Source: Larus michahellis
Lineage: Eukaryota; Chordata; Aves; Charadriiformes; Laridae
DNA: 64,000 bases
Direction: 5' to 3'
NCBI RefSeq assembly: GCF_964199755.1
Contig: NC_133913.1
Coordinates: 7,356,201 to 7,420,200 of the forward strand
Both the position numbers and the translations under genes were made by a program. The notes beneath the pieces were generated by a model. The model made no database searches. It saw nothing but the letters and a program-made list of their open reading frames with translations, and had not been told where the DNA came from. Below are positions 47,113 through 58,309 of this stretch, piece by piece. Numbering within the stretch: the stretch's first letter is position 1; each line of letters begins with the position of its first letter.

Positions 47113-47246
47113 GAACCTTGGAAGAACTGTACTGGACAGACGCATTGGCCTACGCTAACCTCGAGTGTCTCCAGGGAATCCTGACATTGATCCTGGCAAT
47201 AATATTATTTTTGTTATGTATGGCCATCTGGAGGCCTAAATTTTAG
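47113..47246 (+). other. Small membrane-segment ORF between pol and env
   Basis: A good splice acceptor (TTTTCCTTTGTGTCTTACAG, AG at 47111-47112) precedes an open stretch of about 44 codons ending in a single hydrophobic helix (ILTLILAIILFLLCMAIW) and a TAG at 47244-47246. The env ATG follows at 47248. The open frame also extends back to an ATG at 46986 inside pol. It could be a short membrane protein on the spliced env mRNA or simply leader sequence. I do not recognise it. Confidence 0.45.
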
Positions 47247-47247
47247 A

Positions 47248-49641
47248 ATGACGAATTGGCAGATGGAATTGATGCTATTCAGTTTTATCTTTTTACTCCC
47301 TGTTGTTTGTAGTCAAAGAGACCCAGAATGGCCGTGGTCTCAAGCTTATGTTAAACACAATGCGATGGCAGGAACAGGAAAAGGAAAATTGAGCCTGGCC
47401 ACTGTAGTCCTACATGAAAATGAGGTGTTTTCAAAACATGAGATAGATCAAAGCATAGATATAGTCGAACCTGACTCAACTCCACAGACTAGTCTGGTTC
47501 CACTGCCACTATCTGAAACCCCCGATAATGACACCTTATTGAGCGGACTTAAGAATCTGCCCCTTGATGATGAGCTTTGGGATAATGCACTGTCACGATA
47601 CACTGCAAGCACTGAGACACTAGAAAACATGAGGGATTTAAATCTCTCCACTCTGGTTATACAAGGAAGTGAAGTATATTCCAGAGATAAATGGAGTTGG
47701 AAAGACTCACTCCAAATGGCTAAGCTTGAAGCCGTCCCAGGAAAGAAAATACAAATTAGCTGCCGAGTAATCAATGGGTCTGCTCACCATAGACCAACTG
47801 TAATTGAAACCATCCATGTAGACTCTACTAAACCGGACAAATATAACACTGATTGTTACAAAATTATAGAGCCAAACTCAGATTGCTGGCACAACTTCAC
47901 CTTTATCAAACCTATCATAGTATATTGTATTTGGGGCTACAGGGGCACAGAATTGTTATTTGAATTTATGATTGACTCAAATACATCTGAACCTGTTGAA
48001 ATGAACCCAAAACCTACACCCCCACAAACTTTCAAGGGTGTAGCTACTCAGCCCTCCATTAGTCTAACTCCTTACACCTTTAACATTGGCCCTTATGCCA
48101 TTAAACACACAGGTCAACAACAAATACTGTTTAACCCAACATATTCCCTCAAACGAGTAGAATTGTCAATGCAGATTAATATCTCTGCGATCAAACCCAC
48201 CTGCTCACCATTCCTGAGTACATCTTATGCAGGATGGTCAGCATGGTTAGGCCGGCGAACTGTTGCCACCTCACAACGACTGAAGAGAGAGGTGACTGGT
48301 ATCTTAGGAACAGGACTGGGAGTCTTAAATAGTATAGATGCTGAGATACTTGCAAACAAACTAGTCACAACTACTAGTGATCTAGACAAATTAAAACATC
48401 CTCTACAGTCCTCTCTATCAGCATTGGGAAATCACCAATGGCTTTTATCGAATATATTGCCTCAGTGGGAGGAAACAGGTGAAAAAGACCATCAGCTGAT
48501 CACAAATGCACTTGGTACAACCCAAAACAATGTTTCCTTGGCCCTTAGTTGTATCCAAGCCCAACTGTGGATGCAATCTATGACAGCCGCAATTATAAGG
48601 GAAGGTGAAGAAGGCACCTTGCCCACCGAAATTCGAAAAGTAATATGGGATAATGCAATTGAGTTTGAGAGAAAATTTCAATCCTGGTGGTATCTGGTTA
48701 ATTTCACCTATGATCCCACTGAGAGCAAAGCCACAGCTTTTGTCTTAACGATACGCAATGCCTCAGTATACACCATATACCCAATCATCGCACTGGGGTT
48801 GAATCACCATGGAGCTATACTCCATCCGGTAGAGCATAGAGTGTGGGCACAACAAAACGAGAATAAATGGCAAACTGTTGATGTTGAAGCATGCATTTCA
48901 TGAGATCAACAAGGATTCATTTGTGAGAGTAATACTCTCAAGGCACAAGACATTTGTCTTGACACCAACCAGAATGTTTGTCATTTTGAGATACAACCTG
49001 ATGAAACCCCAGAAACTGTGCTTGTATATATTGGGAAAGGGTGTGTTTGCATGAGGTCTCCCTGTACTTTTGTATTCGTAGATGACATAGCAGTAGATAT
49101 AAGTAATAACTCAAATCTTTGTGTTTGTAACTTTACTAACATCATTGGATGTGACTTCAGTTATTCAGCTCCTGTTACGTCTTTTCAATTGCTACAATCT
49201 AATTACACATTGATTCGAGATTTGCTGCCTACCCCTATCGGAATGAATCTCTCACTAGTGAAGAAGTTGCTACAACACGATGAATTGAAGCGATTGTTGA
49301 AAGAGGCCCAAGAAAATGGACAAAGAACTCTGATTACTGTCCATCATGATGTTGAAGAAATACACCATGTACTGGAAAGGGTCAAGAGAGACGGAGGACA
49401 TGAATGGTGGGACACCCTCTTTGGATGGTCACCAACAGCTACAGGACTTTTTAACAAGATGCTCCATCCTGTTGTTGTTCTACTAGTACTCACTGTATTG
49501 TGCTTTGCTTTGACAATTGTTTTGTATGTTAGACTTTGGATTATGATGAAACGCTTAACTCGCTTAATCACCCCACAAGAAGTATTTGCACTTGATATCC
49601 CTCGCCATAAGAGGACATGTGATATTCCCCATCAGTATTGA
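47248..49641 (+). pseudogene. env: Retroviral envelope gene, one internal stop
   Basis: An env frame of 798 codons counting its two stops. Features in order: an N-terminal signal peptide (hydrophobic FSFIFLLPVVC), a surface part to codon 347, a furin-type site RLKR (48277-48288), a Gly-rich fusion-peptide-like stretch just after it, a long ectodomain with Cys-rich segments, a membrane span around codons 738-767, and a short cytoplasmic tail. A single TGA at 48901-48903 (codon 552) splits it; downstream the same frame stays open to the TGA at 49639-49641. I see no CX6CC motif. The transmembrane part (about 450 codons) is unusually long. As it stands it could only make a truncated protein lacking the membrane anchor. 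Confidence 0.9.
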
Positions 49642-49682
49642 TTATCGTGGAGCTTGAGTGACTGTAGTCACGGGGTGGATTA

Positions 49683-50776
49683 TGTGGAATAATTACTAAA
49701 TTGGCCAAGAATACAAAAATACAGCATTGTTCACACATTAAGGAAAGTCATAAAATCAAGAGGCTTCTGAGGTAGAATACAGCCGCAGCTAGCACACGAA
49801 GAATGCAGCATCTGTGATTCCCTGTACAAGGTTGTTTGCGAAACTACATGAGGGATGGAACGGAACACGCTTGTTCCGTGGCCTTCCCTTGTGACGAATA
49901 GCAGATATGGGGACGAGATGGTACTACGGAACTGATAAGCGGCCTACACGCTACCCGAGCCAACATTTCGTCTAATGTTGATGAAATGCTGTCCTTTTGT
50001 GCGAACTTTGCTCACCACAATGTACCAAAACACACCTCCATCCCGGAGGCTATCCGCCCCCGAGGTGTGAACACTCCTCCTTGAATACATTAATCATAAT
50101 AAAAGTACGTATGACTAAAGTCACTCAAACTCCACTTTGAAGATAAAAAAATAATATAAAAATAGCCCAAGAGAGAGGGGATGTCAGGGAAGACACCATC
50201 GCGAAGAATTCCACCGCTGATTTCCGGGATCAGCCGACGGGCTGAGCCTTTCTTCCCCCCCATAGGGACGCCTTTGGGTAAGACTTCGATTACACCGAGC
50301 GCTTTCTCGGGGACTTAGAAATTTCTCTAGAGAATCTCTACCCTACATTTATAGCCAGGCTGTATCGTTTATAATTTTGTCACGCGTTTGTATACTTAGC
50401 AATATCTTTATTTGCACGTGCTTTGCAGACAGTGTATTTATCACCGGCAATCCTAAAGAACCTGTATATCTGTTGTTTAAATAAACTGCACTGTTTAAGT
50501 AGCTAGTCGTTCCGCTTTCTCACTGAACGCGACCAAAACTACAGAGAGGCCGTGCTAGTTCAGGAGCACGACTAGACTGAAGGTGCAGTCCACTATTAGT
50601 GTATCCAAATCGTAGTAGTTTAATACATATTAAACGCGATTGGACTGATAGTGCTGAATTGGGCATCACTCAGAACTTAAACCTAGCCGCACCTAGCCTC
50701 CCACCTCGGTGAGGAGTGTTAGAACGCAAGGGGGTTTATCTTCTGCCAAAACCGCTTGGCCCCGTTTCACGCAACA
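49683..50776 (+). mobile_element. 3' LTR of the endogenous retrovirus
   Basis: Runs from TGTGGAATAATT to CACGCAACA. It contains an AT-rich TATA-like stretch near 50148-50162 and AATAAA at 50480-50485. The reverse complement of 21466-22628 aligns along its length. Confidence 0.88.
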
Positions 50777-50835
50777 GATGGGACAAGTCCCCTGTGTGAG
50801 CTGATGTCTCTCCACTGACTGTGGGAAGAGTCTGT

Positions 50836-51080
50836 AGAGTCTGTTGGAGTGGGTCCAAAGAAAGGCTCCAGAAATGATCCAAGGGTTGGAACACCTCTCC
50901 TGTGAAGAAAGGCTGAGAGAGGTGGGGTTGTTTAGCCTGGAGAGGAGGAGGCTCTGGGGAGACCTTCTTGTTGTTTTGCAATTTTTAAAGGTGGCTTATA
51001 AGAAAGAAAGAGAAAGACGTTTTACCAGGGCCTGTAGTGAAAGGACAAAGCTCAATGGCTTCAGTCCTTCAGTCCTTCAG
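50836..51080 (+). mobile_element. CR1 LINE fragment
   Basis: Forward CR1 text: 'gaacacctctcctgtgaagaaaggctgag' type segment and 'agcctggagaggagg', about 60 bp to the right of the LTR. Confidence 0.8.
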
Positions 51081-51089
51081 GCACCACAG

Positions 51090-51560
51090 TCAAGACAATG
51101 AATCAGGCACCATCAGCTTTAATGAGCTCAAGACCTTGACGGTGGTTCAGTCAATTCTTTTCTCACCAGAAAAGAGAAAGAAAGCACAGTGGAGTCGAAG
51201 CTGCCATGACCTTTCCAGATATTGAGCTTCTCCATGCCCCAGCTCTGCGGGTCAGGCATAACATAAAGTCTAGAGAACATCCATACTGCTGCAACTACAA
51301 AGAATCTCCACATTACGACGGAAAAAAGTCCTCCAGCCCTCAGATCATCCCAGACGTCCTAAGTGATCTCTTTAAGGGCGATGTTGGGGTGTGGGACTTC
51401 CCCCAGAACTGTAAAGGGTGCAGTGCCTCAGTGGTGAGCCTGGGACAAGCCAGACGCCCCACAGGCTGCAAAAGCTGAGGCTGGAGCACCAGAAATGACA
51501 CGGACTGATCCCACTAAGAAGGTCACTCAGCATCTTCAAAATATTCCTTAAAACACTATT
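51090..51560. repeat. Dispersed block shared with 23500-23960
   Basis: Landmarks 'tttaatgagctcaag' (51119) and 'tctagagaacatcc' (51270) match the 23.5-kb block; similar text is at 57830-58190. Confidence 0.65.
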
Positions 51561-51584
51561 TACTAGCGCTAAGACAAGAAAGAG

Positions 51585-51990
51585 AGGATAGGAGGGATTG
51601 AAGGAGCTGGGACTGTTTAGTTTGAGGAAGAGGAGGCTGAGGGGAGACCTCATCGCTCTCTACAACTACTTAAAATGACATTGTCGAGAGGTTGCTGCTG
51701 GTCTCTTCTCACAGGTAATTAGCGATAGAACAAGAGGGAATGGCTTCAAGCTGCAACAGGATAGGTTTAGACTGGACATTAGGAAAAAATTCTTCAGAGA
51801 AAGAGTGGTCAGACACTGGAATAGGCTTCCCAGGGAGGTGGTGGAATCACCATCCCTGAATGTGTTTAAGAGTCGTTTAGATGTGGTGTTAGGGCATATG
51901 GTGTAGGGGAGAACTTTGTAGAGTGGAGTTGATGGTTGGACTCGATGATCCCAAGGGTCTTTTCCAACCTAAATGATTCTATGGTTCTAG
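51585..51990 (+). mobile_element. CR1 LINE 3' end
   Basis: A fairly well preserved CR1 3' terminus: 'ggctgaggggagacctcat', 'ggtggtggaatcaccatcc', ending 'aaatgattctatggttct'. 51990-52350 continues with older CR1-like sequence resembling 2620-3000. Confidence 0.88.
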
Positions 51991-52349
51991 TGGGGTCTCT
52001 CAGGGATCAGCAGTAGGACCAACACTGTTTCTTGATTTCATGAGCAACATGAGAGGTGGGAAGGAGGGCACTCCCAGCAAGGCTTTGGCAAACACTGACA
52101 AGGGGGGAACAGGCGCTACACTGAGCTGTGTATAGGTAAAGCATTCTGAGCAGGTCCAGGAACCACTTGTTCAGAGGAGAAGTAGACGGGCTTTGCCTCT
52201 GGAAGTGCCCAATGACAAGAGTAGAGGCAATGGACATCAGCTGGAACATGGGGAATTCTCATGAAGCAGTAGGCTAAAAGAAACAGGGAATCAAGGAAAG
52301 GGTTTCCCAGGGAGGTTGTGCAATCTGCATCCTGGGAGGCAGTATTTGC

Positions 52350-53395
52350 GTAGGCTAAATAATCTGCTTCCGTTGTTAGCCACAGGGCAGCCATAATAGA
52401 TGTGTACGATGTGTGTAAAAAGCACGCCTGTGTCAGGATTTTCCATCATTGGCTGGTGAGCTCAGCAGGTGTTGCTCTGGTGGACCATTATGCCTTGTCC
52501 TGTCACTACAGGCCCTTGTAAAAAGCCTTTATCTTTCTTGTAAGCCCCCTTAATATATTGACGTGCAGCAATGAGGTCTCACTGGAGCCTTCTCTTTAGT
52601 GTCTCTGGCTGAAGAACTCCAACTCTCGCAGCTTTTTCTTTTCTTTATTGGGAACCCCAGAACAACTGGACACAGTACTTGACGTGGGCTCTCACCAGAG
52701 TGGAGTAGAAGAGGAGAATCAACTCCCTTGACCTGCTGGAGAAGCTTCTTTTGATGCAGCTCAGGACATAATTGGCGTCCTGGGCTGCAAGCACACATTG
52801 TCAGCTCGTGTCCAGTTTTTCAACCACTGGTATCCCCAAGTCTTTCTCCACAGAGCTCTCAATCAATTTGACTCCCAGTCTGTACTGATAATGGAGGTTG
52901 CCCCAGGCCAGCTGCAGAACCTTGCACTTGGTCTTGTGGGACTTCAGGAGGTTCCTATGCACCCATTCCGCCAGACTGTCAAGGTCCCTCTGGATGGCAT
53001 CCCTTCCCTCAAGAGTACCAACTGCACCACTCAGCTTGGTGTCATCTGCAAAATTGCCGAGGGTGCACTCAATCCCACTGTCTATGTTATCAATGAAGGT
53101 ATCAAACACTATTGGTCCCAGTATGGACAGGACAAGGGCTAATTGTTTTAAACAGAAAGAGGGTAGAATTAGGTTGGACATTTTGTATAATTTGGAAATT
53201 TGCAGAAGGGTGGTGAGACACTGGAACAAGTTGCCCAGAGAAGTGGTGGATGCTCCATCATTGGAAGTGTTCAAGGTCAGGCTGGATGGGGCTTTGAGCA
53301 ACCTGTTCTAGTGACAGATGTCCCTGCCCATGGCAGGGGGGTTGGATGAAATGTACTTTCAAAGTCCCTTCCAGCGCAAACCATTCTACGCCAGG
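52350..53395. mobile_element. Duplicate of the head-to-head CR1 pair
   Basis: Collinear with 40070-41170, including the reverse CR1 (52490-53140), the junction, and the forward CR1 3' end (53140-53395). About 60 bp near 52640 is missing relative to the C2-unit copy. Confidence 0.9.
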
Positions 53396-53433
53396 GGCAC
53401 TGCTGCTGAAGTGATAGGTAGATGCATTTAGAG

Positions 53434-53523
53434 TCGGGCAAAGCTGAAATAACTTTCTGGCAGAAGGAGTTTGTTCTGCAGTTCCCACCAGAATTGAGCA
53501 TCCAGGTAGGACACAACAAAACA
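53434..53523 (+). pseudogene. Family B TCR V relic
   Basis: A 5' piece of a family B V exon. 'gggcaaagctgaaa' matches the B3 intron end, then about 16 bp holding the splice acceptor and first codons is gone, and from 53461 the frame reads QKEFVLQFPPELSIQVGH, matching framework 1 of B1 and B2. Similarity stops at about 53523, before the first Cys. There is no leader and no recombination signal. Confidence 0.75.
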
Positions 53524-53529
53524 GGATTG

Positions 53530-54005
53530 TTCTCCAAAGGCCTGAGTCAACAGAAACAGGTCCTGTGGGGACAGGCACTGTTTGGCTTCTTGATGAACCT
53601 TAGACTGTGCTGTAGACAGAGGTTATAGGTCAGAGGGCTGGGAAGGCAGGGGATGCCTGGTGGCCAGTGGCTGGAGGTGAGGCAGCAGTGTGGCCTTGTG
53701 GGGGGCTGAATAGGGCAGCTGGTGTCTGCAGAGTTTGGGTGTGTTGACCATTGTGTTTCTGAGACCTGCAGCCTTGGGTGTGCTGACAGGAGCTTGGGAC
53801 TAGACACCGTGCAGGAGCCCGGAGAGGCACCCAGCCAAGGGCTTGAGGATGGAGAGAGAGAGGACACCATCGGCATCACGGAAGGAGATACATGTTGCAC
53901 AGGGGGATGTGTCAGAGAAGCGGGTCACCAGGTGCAGGCCTATCCCCCTTTAACCCCTCACCTTGCAAAGGCAGAAGCTGTTGACTGCAGGAGCAACATG
54001 TGCCA
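53530..54005. other. No gene recognised
   Basis: Sequence between the B relic and the C3 leader region, with no counterpart in the C2 unit. No supported gene. Confidence 0.4.
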
Positions 54006-54194
54006 GTACTGGGGAAGAGAAAACCACAGCACAGGCATTTGAGATGTGCTAAGAACAAGCATTTTCTCCTCCCCATTTCATTCTTTGTTCCCCTTGCAGA
54101 GTCATTTCCGGCAGCTCTGCTCTCTCGGGGCTCTTGGTGGGGATGTGTGATTTTTCTGAGTCTCTCCCACACACGCAGGAGGATCGGTCTCAGC

Positions 54195-55665
54195 ATGCAC
54201 CTCGGGTATCTTTTCCTTGCTGCCTTCCTGAGGCAACCACTGGGTAAGCATTGGCTTTGACTGGAGGCATGATTCCCCTTCTTCCCAGGAGACCCTCACC
54301 CCCTCAACAGGTCTCTGCAGGGAGTTGCTCTTGAATTACGGGCAAATGTTGGGAAACACCAGATCGCAAGTGTGGTTTTGCACCTGCTTTCTCAAGATAC
54401 TGCTGCTACTGATGGAAAAGAAAAGATGAGACCGAGAAGAAAGAGCTCCTCTCCTGACCATCACAGACCTCTTGCTTTCCTTTTCTCTTGCCACCCATCC
54501 ACCTCTCTTTGCCTCTCTCTTCTGATCTCTCTGGGCCCGGTGTTTCGCAGACATATCATTGCAGAAACTCTTTTCCATCTTGAAGTACACCTTTTCTGAC
54601 CTTGTATCCAAAACACAAATGTTTTTTGAAAGCTGATGCAGGGACATGAAAGCTCTCTCATGCCACTCACGTTCTTAGGGTGTCCCAGTCTCTCTCCTGG
54701 CTGGCACATGTCATGCAGCTTGCCTGGACTATCCATTCCTCCTGCAAGTCCTCAGTGCCTGGGCTTCCATTGCCCTCTTTTCCTTGACCTCAGAGCCTCC
54801 TGAGAGGACAGTTTTGCACCATTTTTCTCAAGATGCTCTTCCTGTTTGAAAGGAGAGAGAAGAGATACCTCAGACCTCTTCTGCTGCTCTTCTCTCACCT
54901 TCAATGCCTTTCTCTCTGCCTCTCTCTTCTGATCCACCTGCTCTCACCAAAGAAGATCTCAGCTCTCTCTGCACTCTCATATTTTTCCTTGCCAATGCAA
55001 ATCAGCAAAACTTGTCAAAGCTGCCCCAAGGACCCTTATGCTCTCGTCCCACTGACAGTAACTGGGTCTCCCATCCTGCCTCCTGGCTGGCTCATGTCTG
55101 CCATGGCAAACACTAGGCATGAAAGGCTGTTCCCTGTTTCAATGGGTAGTAGGAGCAGGAGCAGGGAGGAGGAGCAGGGACACAGCACAGCTCCTCTCAA
55201 GTTCCCCACTGAGCTCAGAGCTCCACGCTGCTGCCCAAAATTCCTCTCTGCTTGCTGTGTCCAGAACTCAGGATTTTCCTCTAAGGCAGATGATAGGGAG
55301 CCTTCTATGCTTGCTTTTCATATGTGCTCGTGGTTTGCTTTCCCCTGCTGAGCTGCTGACCTTCACTTTCTTCCAGGCACCATGGGACAGATCACTGTCA
55401 CCCAGCAAGAAGGACAAGTCACAGTGAAGCAGAGAGACACCTTCCAAACAACCTGCACATACCAGACTTCCAACTTTTATGCTTTGCTTTGGTACCAGCA
55501 GAGGAAAGGCCAAGGTCCCCAGCTGGTCTCCTATCAGGCAACTGCTGGCCGCAAGCCCAGTGGCCGTCTCACCACCGTGCTGAACACCATGGAGAAATAC
55601 AGCCTCCTCCAGCTGGAGGAAGTCGAGCTCTCTGACAGTGCCTTGTACCTCTGTGCTGTGCAAGA
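54195..55665 (+). CDS. TRAV: TCR alpha V gene C3 (leader + V exon), hybrid origin
   Basis: Family C V segment. The leader exon is 54195-54243 ([16 protein letters not shown], one residue different from C2, donor GTAAGC). The V exon is 55377-55665 after TTCCAG. The first Cys is in QTTCTYQT, the Trp in [17 protein letters not shown], and the second Cys in ALYLCAVQ; there is no stop. The intron starts C2-like and becomes C1-like at about 54810, and the V exon (CDR1 TSNFYA) and 3' flank are C1-like. It has the best recombination signal of the family. The intron is 1133 bp, longer than in C1 or C2 because parts of both are present. Confidence 0.92.
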
Positions 55666-55704
55666 CACAGTGGTGCAGGGAGCTTCCTTGGCTGTGCAAG
55701 AACC
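55666..55704 (+). other. 23-bp-spacer recombination signal of C3, consensus heptamer
   Basis: Heptamer CACAGTG (perfect), a 23-bp spacer, and nonamer GCAAGAACC (55696-55704). Confidence 0.92.
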
Positions 55705-55809
55705 CAGGGCAGGGAGGGGATGTGTCTGTGCAAGGCTGAGGGTGAGGGAAGGGGCCCTCAGGTGTCCCCTGGCAGCGCAGCTCCCCCTGTACACCCAGAG
55801 GTCTGCAGG

Positions 55810-56560
55810 ACAAGATCCTGTGATGGAATGTTTTCTGTCCATTCCAGACATCAATTTATGCAACCATGGACTTAAATATTTGCATACCACACTAAATGAA
55901 GGCACAGTCTTCGTATTGCCAATGCATTGGAAGTTCTGCTGTCTGATTAAACAGCACACACTTGAACCATTGCATTTATATATTACTATTTATTTGTCTT
56001 CACCACTATTAATAACCGCAGGCAGACCCATCCTCCCCAACACCCACTGGGTTTGCCTTGTCTCAAGATGGGGACACCTTAAAGCTGGTTCCACTGTGGT
56101 ATTTCCCTCTTGAACATTGGCCATGGCAGTTGATGTAAAGAGATACTGTACCATTTCTTCACTTAGGCAGATCTCAGCATGGGGCATCCATGGGCCTTCA
56201 TTCCTCTGTTCTCGTTGGGGACATTAAACATTCTAGTGAGAGCTGGTTGGTTCCTTCTGCTCATCTGCTGTGATGAACTGGCACTTTTGGTAGCAAGTGT
56301 CCTGGATCTGCTCAGTCACAAATGATCAAACTGTGTGCCTGAGCACTTCTCTCTTACCCTAGAATGATATTTTCTCCTTTTTGTCCCTGGGCACAGAGGT
56401 GGCTCCTCAAGCAAAACATCTCCATGAACAGCAGCTGCTGCAGAATGTCTCTGACCTGAGCCCACAGCAGGAGTCCATGAGGTTTTAATGTTCACGTGCA
56501 ATTGGGTAGGCTAGACCAGGAAAGCAAGAGCAGGAGGTAGGAATGGAGTTGACCCCAGCC
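55810..56560. other. 3' flank of C3, no gene recognised
   Basis: 55960-56150 matches the C1 3' flank at 36990-37200. The rest carries no recognised gene. Confidence 0.5.
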
Positions 56561-56639
56561 CAGGTCAGGCAGTGTCCACACTAGAAGGACACAGATGCTC
56601 ATGGATAACTTTTATCACCTCGGTGTCTCCTGCAGGAGG

Positions 56640-57590
56640 AAAATGGCTGCCACAAGCAAACCGGGACATGTCTGTGCTGTATGGAAGACAAATTTTTGAT
56701 GCAGGAAATCCATGAACAGACTAGGACAGAGGCTCTCTGTGACCTGCTAACCACAAATGAGGAAGAACTGTTGGATGATGTAAAGTTCAAGACCAGCCTT
56801 GCCTGCGGTGACCAGGAGACTGTGGAATTTAAGATCCTCAGAGAACTGACCAAGACAAACAGGACAACTACTGCAATGGACTTCAGGAGAGCACATCTTG
56901 AAGTGGCCAGGGATTGACCTGCTTGGCAAGATGCCCTGGGAAACTTCCCTGGAGCACAGCGGTCCCAGGAGAGCTGGCTAACCTTCAAGGAGAGCCTCCT
57001 CAGAGCACAAGGATGGTCCTCTGCAATGTGGACAAAAGAACGCAGCTGGAGTGGAAAACTGCAAGAGATGTAAAGGGAATCAAGAAAATTGTCTCTGAGC
57101 CTATTGGCACCAAAAGGATGAATAAGTAGATGTGGGCTTATTGCTTGGTTAAAAAGTGGATCTGGTGACATGTGTCATGGACCTGATGCCTCTTTCTCCT
57201 CAGGCCTACCACATGCCTGCATGTCCCCACAAACTCTATGGGAATGATGCAGCTCCCACAGTAGAAGAATAAGGAATTAAGGAGCTCGTACTAACATTTG
57301 GACATACACAAGTTCATGGGATCACTTGAGATGCATCCAAGGGCATCCAAGGAGCTGACTGGACAGTATCTACCCTGAGCAAATACTCTTAGGAGCCTTC
57401 TCGACATGCATGAAAGGCAAGAAGGGGATTGGGAGCAGCTGACATGGTCTTACTGAGGACAAATGATGCCTCGTCAACCTCATTGCTTTTCATGAGGAGG
57501 TGACAGGCACTGTGGGAAGGGGAGGGGCACTGCCTGGGGTGTGCCTTGACTTCATCAAGGTCTTTGACATAGCCTCATGGGTGCACACCC
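56640..57590 (+). mobile_element. CR1 LINE, endonuclease and reverse-transcriptase fragments
   Basis: The forward frame at 56681-56917 gives CR1 endonuclease text (TTNEEELLDDVKFKTSL, TVEFKILREL, MDFRRAHLEV). From 57130 to 57590 there is reverse-transcriptase text homologous to 20620-21125, ending in a degenerate LDFIKVFDIAS box. Stops and frameshifts are present. Confidence 0.8.
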
Positions 57591-57725
57591 ATACACACAG
57601 CAAGGCAAGCACACTCACAGGCATGCACACACCCCGATACGTGTGCTGTTGGGGGATTTTTATTGTATCTTTTGAGGCAAATGAAACACATGTTTATGCT
57701 TAGATTCAAAAAAAAAAAAAAAACA
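57585..57725. repeat. CA-rich run and A tract, partner 21120-21290
   Basis: 'cacacccatacacacagcaaggc' type text followed by an A tract at 57707-57723. Same order as at 21.1 kb. Confidence 0.75.
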
Positions 57726-57829
57726 CAAAATAAAAACCAACCAACAAACAATGACCAAATGATGAATGTATTGGACAGAGTCTTACCACAATATGCAGTT
57801 CTACAAGGAGTTTGCAAAGATGAGTCAGG

Positions 57830-58190
57830 AGCCAATTCCTGATATACACTGGCAGAAGCACAGGTGCCAACTGTCATAAGTGATCTCCCTAAGGGTGCTG
57901 TGGGGGTGTGGGACCAGTCCCAGCTCTGTAAAGTCACTGGTGCCTCAGTGATGAGTATTCACAGGGCAGCAGAGTGTGGCACACCTGGGACAAGCCAGAC
58001 TCCACACAGGCTGCAAACACTGAGGCTGGGGCACCCAAAATTATAATAACCCAGTAAGAAAGGCACTCCTCCTCTTCAAAGCATTCCTTAAAAATGTCAT
58101 TTATTAGTGCCAGGACTAGAAAGAAAGAGATGATAATATAGGTAACCTTACATCCCTCGAGACGCTGGGAACACTGAGCAGGTCCCATTC
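57830..58190. repeat. Dispersed block preceding the olfactory relic
   Basis: Shares 'gtgggac.agtcccag' and 'gtgcctcagtg' words with 51390-51440 and 23790-23900. No gene. Confidence 0.55.
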
Positions 58191-58309
58191 ACAGAAGTGT
58201 TGCCCCATTTTGGTCTGTTGAGTTTTAGAGCCTTTTCTTCAAAGGAAACAATTCCATTCATCATTTTAACTCTCAAACACCACGACTCTGCCAGTTGTTT
58301 ATTGCATGT

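Larger units (their letters stand above)
46271..50776 (+). mobile_element. 5'-truncated endogenous retrovirus (pol 3' end, env, 3' LTR)
   Basis: Old retroviral copy with the order integrase, a small overlapping ORF, env and a 1.1-kb 3' LTR. The 5' LTR, gag, protease and reverse transcriptase are absent, and the sequence to the left of about 46270 is unrelated keratin flank. I could not place it in a genus: the integrase is generic DD35E, and env has a furin-type site and a long transmembrane subunit. The right flank begins GATGG; no matching left duplication exists because the 5' end is missing. Confidence 0.9.
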
